From contig CAYOWQ010000007.1 of NCBI GenBank assembly GCA_964407695.1, forward strand, positions 1-64,000: 64,000 nt of DNA, read 5' to 3'. This stretch comes from CAYOWQ01 sp964407695 (GTDB lineage: Bacteria > Planctomycetota > Phycisphaerae > Phycisphaerales > SM1A02). The translations under genes and the position numbers were made by a program. Shown here piece after piece: positions 26,029 to 34,785 of the stretch. Numbering within the stretch: the first letter of the stretch is position 1; every line of letters begins with the position of its first letter. Under the pieces are notes generated by a model. It did not search any database. It saw nothing but the letters and a program-made list of their open reading frames with translations, and was not told the DNA's origin.

Positions 26029-26994
26029 ATGACAGGCACAGCGGCGAAACAGTTCGGCATGACAGTGGCGGGTGGTATCGCTGGCGCGTTGCATCCGGCT
26101 GACCGACTCTGGCAAGCCATACTTGCGGCCGACGCCCCGGTGTGCGTGGGCATCGATCCCGTCGTTGAGCGTCTGCCGAAGGTCATCTCTCCCCAGTCGC
26201 AGACCGCAGACTCCATCGCGAAGGCGATGGAAGATTTCTGCTGCGGAATTATCGAAGCGGTAGCGCGGATTGTGCCGTGCGTGAAGATTCAAGCCGCTTG
26301 CCTCGAGCGCTATGGCGGACATGGTTTCTCGGCACTGGAGCGAATTTGCGCTGCGGTGAAGCGGGCCAACCTGCAGCTGATATTGGACGCCAAACGCGGC
26401 GATATCGGCGTTACGGCAGAGCACTATGCGGCCATGGCGTTTGAGGTGATGCAGGCAGACTGGCTCACCGTCAACGGATATCTTGGTCGCGACTCCATTG
26501 AGCCATTTCTTCGCCAGGGCCGCGGGGTTTTTGTGTTGGTCCGTACCTCAAATCCGGGAAGTGACGAAATTCAGTCTCGCCAGGTCGATGAGCAGACTGG
26601 GATTGAAGCCGATGTATCGGAGTGTGTCGGCCGCATGGTTGAACACCTCGGCGAGGGTCGGATCGGCGCGAGTGGCTATTCACAGATTGGGGCGGTTGTC
26701 GGCGCCACGAAATCGGCGGATGCAGCACGGTTGCGAGCCGCAATGCCGAGATCCATGTTTCTGATTCCCGGATACGGGGCCCAGGGCGGATCGGTCCGCG
26801 ACGTGATCCCGTGCTTTCATCTGGGCAATGGCCGTGTGCCAGGTGGCGGAATTGTGACGGCGAGCCGTTCCGTGATTTACGCGTTTGAGAGCGAGTGCAC
26901 GACCTGGGTGGCGCAGATCCGGGAAGCCGCACTCGGGTTTCGAGATGAGATTCGAACAGGGCTTCGGAATGCGCAGGGGTTCGCGGCGTCATGA
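26029..26994 (+). CDS. pyrF: Orotidine 5'-phosphate decarboxylase (type 2)
   Basis: PyrF converts OMP to UMP in the last step of de novo pyrimidine synthesis. The catalytic motif ILDAKRGDIG is complete. The type-2 features VCVGIDPVVERLP, LVRTSNPGSDEIQ and PGYGAQGG are in order, and the length of 321 residues fits this longer subfamily. Start candidates are GTG 26011, ATG 26020 and ATG 26029; the family N-terminus begins a few residues before DRLWQAI, so the shortest is used. Its stop overlaps the ATG of the solute-binding protein (ATGA), suggesting translational coupling. Confidence 0.92.
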   Translation: MTGTAAKQFGMTVAGGIAGALHPADRLWQAILAADAPVCVGIDPVVERLPKVISPQSQTADSIAKAMEDFCCGIIEAVARIVPCVKIQAACLERYGGHGFSALERICAAVKRANLQLILDAKRGDIGVTAEHYAAMAFEVMQADWLTVNGYLGRDSIEPFLRQGRGVFVLVRTSNPGSDEIQSRQVDEQTGIEADVSECVGRMVEHLGEGRIGASGYSQIGAVVGATKSADAARLRAAMPRSMFLIPGYGAQGGSVRDVIPCFHLGNGRVPGGGIVTASRSVIYAFESECTTWVAQIREAALGFRDEIRTGLRNAQGFAAS

Positions 26995-28568
26995 GGCAGG
27001 CATGGCCGGCCATCTGCATCCTGACGATTCTTCTGGCGATCCCGATGTTGGCCCGCTCGCATGAGTCCCGTCCGTCGAGCGGCGACATTCGAAAGCTCAT
27101 CATTATCTCCCCCCATAACGAAGCCATTCGATCTGAGTTCGGACGGGCTTTTTCTCAATGGCATCAACAGCAATTCGGTGAAGCCGTTGAAGTCGTGTGG
27201 AATACACCGGGCGGCACCAGCGACATTCGCAAGGTACTCCAATCCCAATATCACGCCGACCTTCTCGCAGCGCAACCTGAGCCGGGAGGAGCGGCGGACA
27301 TCGTGTTTGGCGGCGGGTCCTACGAGTTTGATGTTCTGAAGCGCGAGATCACTGCCGAGGTGAACGGACACCGTGTCAGCACGACGATCCTGAAGCCGGT
27401 GGAGTTCAGTGATGAGCAGCTGTCGGGCTGGTATGGCGAGAATCAGCTTGGCGATTCGCGGCTATTCGACCCCACAAAGTACTGGTTTGGAACAGCCCTC
27501 TCAACGTTTGGGATTGTGTACAACCGCGACATCCTCCGGGACCTTGGCGTCGACCCTCCCCACCGCTGGGAGGACCTCTGCGATCCTCGGTTGCGCGGTT
27601 GGGTGGCCATGATCAACCCAGCGCAATCAGGTTCGATCGCCACCGCGATGGCCGCCATCCTGCAGAAGCATGGTTGGAAGGAAGGGTGGAGGATTCTGAG
27701 GCGAATCAGCGCGAATTCCCGCTACTTTTCGGCCAGCAGCCCGAGGGGGCCGATTGATGTGAGTCAGGGAGAAGCCGCGGCAGGAATCTGCATCGATTTC
27801 TACGGGCGGTTCCAGTCTCAATCCGTGGTTGAGGGTGGAGCGGGAGACCGGGTTGGTTACGTCGACCCCGTGGGAGAAACAATCGTCGATCCGGACCCGG
27901 TGGCCATGCTTCGAGGAGCGCCGTCGCCGGATCTTGCGAAGCATTTCATCGAGTTCTGCCTTACGGACGCTGCGCAAGCACTGTGGCAATTTCGCGCTGG
28001 TCAGGATGGCGACCTGGGACCCGAGCAGTTTGAACTCCGGCGACTGCCGATCCGGCGGGGTTTCTATGAGCGGTATTTTGATCGAATGATCGACAAGGTC
28101 AATCCGTATGACATCGCCGTGGCGATGCCAACGCGAGAGGGCGATTTCCGTTCAATGCTCTCACCGATGCTGGCCGCAATGGCGATCGATTCTGATTCGG
28201 AGTTGAAGGAGGCATGGAGCGTCATTATCGATGATCCGGCATATCCATCGACTGCGGGCGTGGTGACGGCCGAGATGGTTGATGATCCGAACCTGAAGCG
28301 CCGGCTGACCCTGTTCGATGCCATGCCGTCGACGGATACCCCCGATGGTGTTCCGGCGGTCATGGACTCTGAAGCGTCGGTGGTTTCCGTTGGAAAGGGT
28401 TGGCTGAAGGAGGGTTGGAAGGATGCCGGGCTCTGGCCCGCCAACGCGTCGCCCGTCGACGTGCTGCGGCGACGATGGACACAGTTTTTTTCAGACAATT
28501 ACCGGATGATTGTCGGCGGTCGAGAACGGATCGCGGCGACGGAATCGACACGGGGCAACGTCAACTGA
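26991..28568 (+). CDS. Extracellular solute-binding protein (iron(III)-type, orphan)
   Basis: This 525-residue exported binding protein has a signal peptide (to about residue 23). It is followed by the periplasmic-binding fold of family 1/ferric-type proteins: LIIISPHNEAIRSEFGRAF, VVWNTPGGTSDIRKVL, then GTALSTFGIVYNRDIL and NPAQSGSIATAMAAIL. It is about 150 residues longer than ordinary ferric-binding proteins because of an extra C-terminal region. No permease or ATPase gene is in the neighbourhood. The ATG overlaps the pyrF stop. The ligand is unknown; iron, other metal or a phosphonate-like anion are all possible for this fold. Confidence 0.85.
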   Translation: MRQAWPAICILTILLAIPMLARSHESRPSSGDIRKLIIISPHNEAIRSEFGRAFSQWHQQQFGEAVEVVWNTPGGTSDIRKVLQSQYHADLLAAQPEPGGAADIVFGGGSYEFDVLKREITAEVNGHRVSTTILKPVEFSDEQLSGWYGENQLGDSRLFDPTKYWFGTALSTFGIVYNRDILRDLGVDPPHRWEDLCDPRLRGWVAMINPAQSGSIATAMAAILQKHGWKEGWRILRRISANSRYFSASSPRGPIDVSQGEAAAGICIDFYGRFQSQSVVEGGAGDRVGYVDPVGETIVDPDPVAMLRGAPSPDLAKHFIEFCLTDAAQALWQFRAGQDGDLGPEQFELRRLPIRRGFYERYFDRMIDKVNPYDIAVAMPTREGDFRSMLSPMLAAMAIDSDSELKEAWSVIIDDPAYPSTAGVVTAEMVDDPNLKRRLTLFDAMPSTDTPDGVPAVMDSEASVVSVGKGWLKEGWKDAGLWPANASPVDVLRRRWTQFFSDNYRMIVGGRERIAATESTRGNVN

Positions 28569-28615
28569 AGGGCTCTCAGGGAGCACTGACCATCGTGGAA
28601 TCAACACATCCCATC

Positions 28616-30100
28616 ATGACCAAGATCGTGGCGACCATGGGTCCGGCGTGCGCGGATGCCTCGGTTGTTGAGCGATTGATTGATCTCGGCGTCTCAGTGT
28701 TCCGGCTTAATTTCAGTCATGGTGATCTCACGATCCATGCGCAATGGCTCGCCACGATTCGCAAGGTGGCCAATCGAATGAGTCGCCCGGTGGCGGTCCT
28801 GGGAGATCTCCAGGGACCGAAAATCCGCGTCGGCGACGTGGTCGCGGACGGGGTGCCGGTTTCAGCCGGGGAAACCGTCGTGTTCCAGCGGGTTCCCATC
28901 GTCGCCGATCGGGAACGGTCCCCTGCCCGTTTCTCGAGCACCTATGAACAGCTCGTCGATGACATCTCGGTTGGGCATCGGCTGCTGATCGAGGATGGAC
29001 TAATTCGGCTGCTGGTTGTCGACAAGACTTCGAATGAGATTACGTGCACGGTGACCTCGGGCGGGCTGGTGCAATCTCACAAGGGGATCAATCTTCCGGA
29101 CACGAGCCTGACGCTGCAACTTCTCTCGGAACGCGATCTTGCATGCGTGGATTGGGCGGTCGAGCATCAGCTGGATTTTCTGGCCCTGAGCTTTGTGCGA
29201 AATGTTGCGGATCTTCGCGAACTTTCTTCGCAAATCGAGGTCTCACGCCGCCGCCACAACGCCCACAATCTTCGCCTTCCGGTCGTCGCCAAGATCGAAC
29301 GCCCCGAGGCGGTTGCCCAGATCGGCCCGATCGTTGAGGCGGCCGACGCCATCATGGTGGCCCGGGGTGACCTGGGCGTGGAGATGGAACTTGCCCAGGT
29401 TCCAATCATTCAGAAGCAGTTGCTGGCCGCGTGTCGTGCCGAGGGGAAGCCCTGCATCGTGGCGACCCAGATGCTGCAGAGCATGATCGAGACCTCATCG
29501 CCGACCCGGGCGGAAGCGAGCGACGTCGCCAATGCTCTCTTTGACGGCGCGGATGCGGTGATGCTTTCCGGTGAGACTTCGGTCGGTCGCTACCCCATCG
29601 TCGTGGTGGAGACGATGCGTCGGATTGCGCAGGCGTCGGAGGAGTATCTGGCGGGGCAGCCCCCGCTGGATCGAGCGCCGAAAAACCTCGTGGAGAGGGC
29701 CCATCGAACGGCCGCTCTCGCCCACGGGGCATGGCACATTGCGAGCGACCTTCGGGCGAAGTTCATCGTGGTTTGGTCGCAGCAAGGCGGCGGCGCCCGC
29801 TATCTGAGCCGACACCCGTTCAAGGTGCCGATCATTGCAGTCTCCAGTGATGACCGCGCATTGCGGCAGATGCAGCTTCTGCGTGGGGTGATTCCGGTGC
29901 GCATGCCGCTTCCTGAATCGCCGGCTCACTTCACGCATCTTGTGGATCAATACCTCATCGGAACGGGCTGGTGTACGGGGGGTGAGCCATGCCTGATCCT
30001 GGCCGGGGGTCCTATCGGCCAATCAGGTGTGACGAATGCCCTCGCCATTCACTTTGTGGGCAATCCCGACAGCGGCTTCTCGCGCATGGGCGCAGAGTGA
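28616..30100 (+). CDS. pyk: Pyruvate kinase
   Basis: Pyruvate kinase converts phosphoenolpyruvate and ADP to pyruvate and ATP. The 494-residue protein begins TKIVATMGPAC and VFRLNFSHGD (N-terminal barrel start). It has the GDLQGPKIRVGD B-domain entry and the catalytic signature PVVAKIERPEAV. The MVARGDLGVE and ATQMLQSMIE motifs follow, and then the C-terminal domain. The start is uncertain: ATG 28616 matches the family N-terminus, while GTG 28595 has a weak GGGAG upstream. The gene starts about 47 bases after the solute-binding protein and 24 bases before cinA on the same strand, so one transcript may run from pyrF through cinA. Confidence 0.93.
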   Translation: MTKIVATMGPACADASVVERLIDLGVSVFRLNFSHGDLTIHAQWLATIRKVANRMSRPVAVLGDLQGPKIRVGDVVADGVPVSAGETVVFQRVPIVADRERSPARFSSTYEQLVDDISVGHRLLIEDGLIRLLVVDKTSNEITCTVTSGGLVQSHKGINLPDTSLTLQLLSERDLACVDWAVEHQLDFLALSFVRNVADLRELSSQIEVSRRRHNAHNLRLPVVAKIERPEAVAQIGPIVEAADAIMVARGDLGVEMELAQVPIIQKQLLAACRAEGKPCIVATQMLQSMIETSSPTRAEASDVANALFDGADAVMLSGETSVGRYPIVVVETMRRIAQASEEYLAGQPPLDRAPKNLVERAHRTAALAHGAWHIASDLRAKFIVVWSQQGGGARYLSRHPFKVPIIAVSSDDRALRQMQLLRGVIPVRMPLPESPAHFTHLVDQYLIGTGWCTGGEPCLILAGGPIGQSGVTNALAIHFVGNPDSGFSRMGAE

Positions 30101-30124
30101 GCCAAGCGACCTGGAGCACGTCGA

Positions 30125-31417
30125 ATGCGTACCGCCGCGATCCTTTCCATTGGCGATGAACTGATAACGGGCCAGACGGTTGATACCAATTCCGCGTGGC
30201 TGTCGGATCGCCTCTTGGGACTTGGGTTTCGCGTCGTCGAGCATCGAACGGTGCCTGATGATCGCGAGATCCTTGCGGCGTCAATCCGGACTCTCCACGA
30301 GGTCTGCGACATCGTGATCCTCACCGGCGGGCTGGGGCCGACACTCGATGATCTCACTCGGGAAGCTCTTGGTGAGGTCGTCAATCCTGGCGAACCGCTC
30401 GTAGAGGATGCCGAAGCGCTTCGGCAGGTAGAACAGTGGTTCCGCCGCGGCGGCAAGGCCATGCCCGCATCGAATCGCCGTCAGGCATTTCGACCTCGAA
30501 GTGGCGAGATCATCGAGAATCGATGGGGAACGGCTCCCGGACTCCTTGCTCAGAATGGTGATCGGCTGATCGTTGCGCTTCCAGGTCCCCCGAGAGAACT
30601 GGAGCCCATGTTCAATGAACTTGTCAGGCCGCGAATTGAATCGTGGAGCGGCCGCGAGACGATTGCAACAGGGATTGTGCGACTTGTGGGCCTGGGCGAG
30701 TCGGCGGCTGCGGAGCGCCTCGGCGAGATGATGGATCGAGATCGAAATCCGTTGGTTGGCACGACGGCCGCCGGTGGAATTGTCTCGGCGCGAATTCGCG
30801 CCACCGGGATTCGCGCGGAGGAGCTGGTGCAGATCGACCTGAAGGAGATCGGGTCGCGATGGGCGCCATATGCGTTGGAGCCGGACACCTCGCTCCCCGA
30901 GGCGGTGATCGAGCTGCTGGTGCGACGCGGGTTGAAGCTGGTGATGGCAGAATCCTGTACCGGCGGCCTGCTGGCCTCACGCCTTGTGGATGTTCCAGGT
31001 TCGAGCCGGGCGCTACATGGCGGATGGGTCACCTATTCAAACGACATGAAGATTCGGGACCTTGGGGTGCCGGCTGAGGAACTGGAACGGCTCGGGGCAG
31101 TTTCTGCTGAGGTTGCCCGGTCGATGGCTCTGGGAGCCTTGGAGCATTCCACGGCCGACGTTTCCCTCGCCGTCACGGGCATCGCGGGCCCCGACGGTGG
31201 AGGTGCCGAGAAGCCGGTTGGAACGGTTCACCTCGGCCTTGGACGGCGGCTGGGACGCAACCTGAATGTGGTGGCACGGCGGTTTCGATTCTCCGGTAAT
31301 CGCTCTGACATACGGGAACGGGCGGCAATAACTGCGCTACAATGGTTGCGACTTGAACTGCTCGGTCACCCGATGACTCCCATGCTCTGGGATTGGCCGC
31401 AAAACTCTGCCGACTGA
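30125..31417 (+). CDS. cinA: CinA-type nicotinamide-nucleotide amidase
   Basis: This 430-residue protein combines an N-terminal MoCF_biosynth (COG1058) domain and a C-terminal CinA deamidase domain. The N-terminal signature ILSIGDELITGQTVDTNSAWLS and the LTGGLGPTLDD motif are clear. The C-terminal ESCTGGLLASRLVDVPGSS and VTGIAGPDGGGAEKPVGTV motifs carry the amidase site. The enzyme recycles NMN or cleaves ADP-ribose, a salvage step in NAD metabolism. It ends 12 bases before folK. The length is the usual one for full-length CinA. Confidence 0.93.
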   Translation: MRTAAILSIGDELITGQTVDTNSAWLSDRLLGLGFRVVEHRTVPDDREILAASIRTLHEVCDIVILTGGLGPTLDDLTREALGEVVNPGEPLVEDAEALRQVEQWFRRGGKAMPASNRRQAFRPRSGEIIENRWGTAPGLLAQNGDRLIVALPGPPRELEPMFNELVRPRIESWSGRETIATGIVRLVGLGESAAAERLGEMMDRDRNPLVGTTAAGGIVSARIRATGIRAEELVQIDLKEIGSRWAPYALEPDTSLPEAVIELLVRRGLKLVMAESCTGGLLASRLVDVPGSSRALHGGWVTYSNDMKIRDLGVPAEELERLGAVSAEVARSMALGALEHSTADVSLAVTGIAGPDGGGAEKPVGTVHLGLGRRLGRNLNVVARRFRFSGNRSDIRERAAITALQWLRLELLGHPMTPMLWDWPQNSAD

Positions 31418-31428
31418 CGCAAACCTTG

Positions 31429-31989
31429 ATGATCTCCCCTGTGATTGAGGCAACCCAAGCCTGGGTGGCTCTTGGCTCGAATCTCGGAGAGCGCGAGCAG
31501 TTGCTTCAATCAAGCCTGCGCGCGATGGACGGGATCCCCGGGACGCAGGTTGAACGAGTGAGCGATTTTTTTGAGACCGTGGCGGTTGGACCCGGTATTC
31601 AGGGAAAGTACCTCAATGCGGCCGTAGCGCTCCGCACGACCCTCACGCCCCGGAGGCTGTTGGAATCCTTATTGAACATCGAAGCCATGCACGGTCGCCG
31701 GCGCCACGCCACCGTTCGCTGGGAGGCCCGTACGCTCGATCTGGATCTTCTGATGTATGGAACTGCGACGATCAGAGAGCCCGGACTCTGCGTTCCACAC
31801 CCTCGAATGCACCAACGCTTTTTTGTCCTCGAACCTTTGGCACAAATCGCACCGGAGATCGTTCACCCGGTGATCAACCGTACCATTTCCGAACTGCTAG
31901 GTGATCTGCAGATGGAATCCGCGAACGGTAATTTCTGTCCTTCTGGATTGTTGACCGATGGAATCGTCGGCGTCACCCATCGAGGGTGA
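31429..31989 (+). CDS. folK: 2-amino-4-hydroxy-6-hydroxymethyldihydropteridine pyrophosphokinase
   Basis: HPPK transfers pyrophosphate from ATP to 6-hydroxymethyl-dihydropterin in folate synthesis. The 186-residue protein opens with WVALGSNLGERE. It contains the R-W-x-x-R-x-L-D-L-D-L-L family signature (RWEARTLDLDLLMYG) and HPRMHQRFFVLEPLAQIAP. The start at ATG 31429 is 12 bases after the cinA stop; there is no family homology before it. The gene continues the same-strand run from pyrF. There is no folP or folB nearby. Confidence 0.92.
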   Translation: MISPVIEATQAWVALGSNLGEREQLLQSSLRAMDGIPGTQVERVSDFFETVAVGPGIQGKYLNAAVALRTTLTPRRLLESLLNIEAMHGRRRHATVRWEARTLDLDLLMYGTATIREPGLCVPHPRMHQRFFVLEPLAQIAPEIVHPVINRTISELLGDLQMESANGNFCPSGLLTDGIVGVTHRG

Positions 31990-32031
31990 GCCTCGCCAGT
32001 GAACTCGCACTCCCTTGGAGCAATTGAACCC

Positions 32032-33315
32032 ATGCGCTTGTTCGTTTCAATCCTGCTTGCGGCCTCGAGCCTCTCCCCCGTCATTGCCCAGGACGCGATG
32101 CCGGATCAACCAACGCCGAATACTTCATCGCCGCAGACGCCGGAGCCAGCCGCCCTGCCGGAAGCTCCGCCGTTCATCACCATCCCCGACTCGGCAAAGA
32201 CCGAGAGTTCGATTGCAGGCGGCCGTGCTCTGCTGGAATCGATGATGAAGGCCTATAAGGCGGCACCGACCATTACCGACACCATCAACCTTGCGATCAC
32301 CATGTCGATGGCACCGAACGCGGTCCAACGTCAGTCGTTGACGATCGCCATGGCGGACGGGGATGAAACCCGGATCGGCATGGACGGCGCCACGATCACA
32401 TCGTCCAAGGGCAACATCTACGTTGAACAGGCCGACTCACCGAAGAAGTACATGGTTGCCCCTGTGAAGGATGGCGACATGATCGGCACGTTGAACGACA
32501 TCATGGGCGGCAACACCGCTCCGATTCCCCACCTGCAACTGCGCCATGCCAAGACGATGGATGATGCCTATGCCGCGTTCACCATGGGTGCACTGACGGA
32601 GTTGGCTCTGATCGGCGCGGACTCTGACACGTTGTATTTCCAAGGCAAGGAGGGCGCGGTCCAGGCTGATGTCAATACCCAGTCGAACCTGCTTTCGAAG
32701 ATGAAGATGGATTTCACTCCCCCCGGCGCTCCGCCCGGCATCAAGGTCAATGTTGACTTCTCGATGGATCCGAAGATCTCGGAGGCCCTCGAGAGCCCGA
32801 TCGCCTTCGATCCCAAGGACCGGAAGGCCGTGACCTCGCTGGCAGATCTCGAACCGTCCAGCCTTGAAGTGGGTGAGATGGCCCCGGACTTCACGCTCCT
32901 TTCGCTCGACGGAAAGACCGTGAAGATGAGCGAATTGAAGGGCAGCGTTGTCGTGCTTGACTTCTGGGCGACCTGGTGTGGTCCCTGCAAGAAGGGGCTG
33001 CCGGATATCCAGAAGTTCCACGATTGGGCGAAGGACTCCGGCAAATCGATCAAGGTTTTTGCCGTCAATGTTTGGGAGCGCGGCGACAATCGGGATCAGC
33101 TGGTCAAGGATTTCTGGACCGGACAGGGCTTCACCATGCCGACCCTGATCGATGCGGATGACAAGCTCATCGGTGCCTATGGATTCCGCTCCATTCCAAC
33201 GACCGTTGTTATTGACGACCAAGGCAAGATCTTCAAGATTCACAGCGGCCTTGTTCCGGGAACGGACATCGTGAAGGAACTTCAGGCTGAGACCGAGGAA
33301 GCCGCCAAACACTGA
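32032..33315 (+). CDS. Exported LolA/DUF2092-like domain fused to TlpA-type thioredoxin (copy 1)
   Basis: This 427-residue protein has a signal peptide (MRLFVSILLAASSLSPVIAQ), a Pro-rich linker and a middle domain of about 200 residues. The middle domain resembles the LolA-like/DUF2092 beta-sandwich (for example ADGDETRIGMDGATI, NIYVEQADSPKKYMVAP). A C-terminal redoxin domain carries FWATWCGPC (cysteines at 316 and 319) and ends with IPTTVVIDDQGKI. Similar fusions are common in planctomycetes. ATG 32032 is the only sensible start, with GGAG upstream. It is followed by a terminator and a paralogue with the same architecture at 33409. Confidence 0.87.
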   Translation: MRLFVSILLAASSLSPVIAQDAMPDQPTPNTSSPQTPEPAALPEAPPFITIPDSAKTESSIAGGRALLESMMKAYKAAPTITDTINLAITMSMAPNAVQRQSLTIAMADGDETRIGMDGATITSSKGNIYVEQADSPKKYMVAPVKDGDMIGTLNDIMGGNTAPIPHLQLRHAKTMDDAYAAFTMGALTELALIGADSDTLYFQGKEGAVQADVNTQSNLLSKMKMDFTPPGAPPGIKVNVDFSMDPKISEALESPIAFDPKDRKAVTSLADLEPSSLEVGEMAPDFTLLSLDGKTVKMSELKGSVVVLDFWATWCGPCKKGLPDIQKFHDWAKDSGKSIKVFAVNVWERGDNRDQLVKDFWTGQGFTMPTLIDADDKLIGAYGFRSIPTTVVIDDQGKIFKIHSGLVPGTDIVKELQAETEEAAKH

Positions 33316-33341
33316 CGGATTCCTCAGTTCATTCGCTCATG

Positions 33342-33368
33342 AACCGCGGCCAATTGGCCGCGGTTTTT
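33342..33368 (+). terminator. Intrinsic terminator between the two thioredoxin-fusion genes
   Basis: A perfect ten-base stem AACCGCGGCC / GGCCGCGGTT with an AATT loop is followed by TTTTC. It separates the two paralogous genes, so copy 2 has its own promoter between about 33369 and 33400. Confidence 0.85.
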
Positions 33369-33408
33369 CATTTCGAGGCCGCTATGATTGCTCTATCAGG
33401 AGGTTCAG

Positions 33409-34734
33409 ATGCGACAACTGTCACAAGGATTGGCGGCCACTCTTCTTGCGGCGAGCATCGGGCTGGCAGTACCGGCGCAGGATGCCACGGCCACGAACCC
33501 CGAAGCCGCCAAGGCATTTACTGAATTTCTCGCTGGATTCCGGAGTCACGATGCTGTTGAAGTGAAGTCGAAGACGACCGTGTCGGTTTCGTCGGCCGAG
33601 GCCGCAGCACCTGGGCAGACGGTCGAAGCCACGATGACCTACAGCATGGGGAAAGACAGGCCGAGGTATGCCACGGGCACCTTGCGTGGCTTTACCTTCT
33701 GGTCCAGCGGAGGGCAACTGAGCATTATCCATGAAAGCAATCCCCACGCGTATTTCTCAATGTCGGATGACGATTCGCCGTTTTATGCGCTGATGCAGAG
33801 TTTCGTGGATCTTCCGTTTCCGGATCTCGCCTTGGCATTGGGAAATGAGAGCACTGAAGACGTTCTGATGCAGCTTCATCCAAGAGCACCAATGATCCAG
33901 CCGACGAGAGTGGAGCGCATTCAGAAGGACGGCCGAACGCTCGAGCAATTCCTTCTGGAGTCTGCAGATGAGCACCTCACCCTCGTTGTGGATCCAAGCA
34001 CACAATTGCCAATTTCGCTGGACGCCAAAATCACGGGAGGCCCGTTTGTGCAGCCCGGAAGCTCATTGCACTATGAGCACAAGTTTGACTGCACGGTGTT
34101 GAAGCCTGCTCCGGGTGAATCGACCTATTCGTTCCAGCCGGGTGAGCGTCAACGGGTGGACATGCTGGCCTCCCTGGTCAAGCAGTCTCCGCGGGAGCCC
34201 GCCAATCAGGACGGCGAGGGGTTGCCCGAGATGCCAGAGGGTGTCGGACCGCTCGTGGGCAAGCCCGCACCTGAACTCAAACTGCCCAGCCTCGAAGGAA
34301 AGAATCTGGACCTTGTGGCGTTGAAGGGGCAGGTCGTGGTGGTTGATTTTTGGGCCACCTGGTGCCCACCCTGCCGGATGGCGCTGCCGGAGTTGCACAA
34401 GGTTGCCTCGTGGGCGAAGGATTCTCGGCTTCCGGTGGGAGTGATCACCGTCAATCTCGAGGGCAACCCGAATCAGGACGCCGTCATGACGGCGGTTCGA
34501 AAATTTTGGACCTCGAACAAATACACCCTTCCGGTGGCCATGGATTTCTCGGGCACCACTGCGGCCGCCTGGGGAGTCAACGGCATCCCTGCGACGTTTG
34601 TTGTCCGGTCTGACGGCGTTGTGCATGCGTCACACGCCGGATTCAGCCCGACGTATGCCGAGGACCTTAAGGCGGAAATCAAGGGAGCGATTGAGGCCCT
34701 GGAAGGGAAACCCGCGGTTGGCCCGGGCCAATAG
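33409..34734 (+). CDS. Exported LolA/DUF2092-like domain fused to TlpA-type thioredoxin (copy 2)
   Basis: This 441-residue protein has the same layout as copy 1: a signal peptide (MRQLSQGLAATLLAASIGLA), a middle LolA-like domain and a C-terminal redoxin domain. The redoxin active site is FWATWCPPC (cysteines at 319 and 322), ending with GIPATFVVRSDGV. The active-site dipeptide differs from copy 1 (Pro-Pro instead of Gly-Pro), typical of TlpA/ResA, which reduce apocytochrome or oxidised cysteines. The ATG 33409 has a textbook AGGAGG five bases upstream. It is preceded by the terminator of copy 1. It may act with the ccsA/ccsB pair, but this is only an inference. Confidence 0.88.
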   Translation: MRQLSQGLAATLLAASIGLAVPAQDATATNPEAAKAFTEFLAGFRSHDAVEVKSKTTVSVSSAEAAAPGQTVEATMTYSMGKDRPRYATGTLRGFTFWSSGGQLSIIHESNPHAYFSMSDDDSPFYALMQSFVDLPFPDLALALGNESTEDVLMQLHPRAPMIQPTRVERIQKDGRTLEQFLLESADEHLTLVVDPSTQLPISLDAKITGGPFVQPGSSLHYEHKFDCTVLKPAPGESTYSFQPGERQRVDMLASLVKQSPREPANQDGEGLPEMPEGVGPLVGKPAPELKLPSLEGKNLDLVALKGQVVVVDFWATWCPPCRMALPELHKVASWAKDSRLPVGVITVNLEGNPNQDAVMTAVRKFWTSNKYTLPVAMDFSGTTAAAWGVNGIPATFVVRSDGVVHASHAGFSPTYAEDLKAEIKGAIEALEGKPAVGPGQ

Positions 34735-34785
34735 GGGCGTCGATTCTTCTGTCTCCGATACCAAACGACCGATCTCTCTCTTCCA

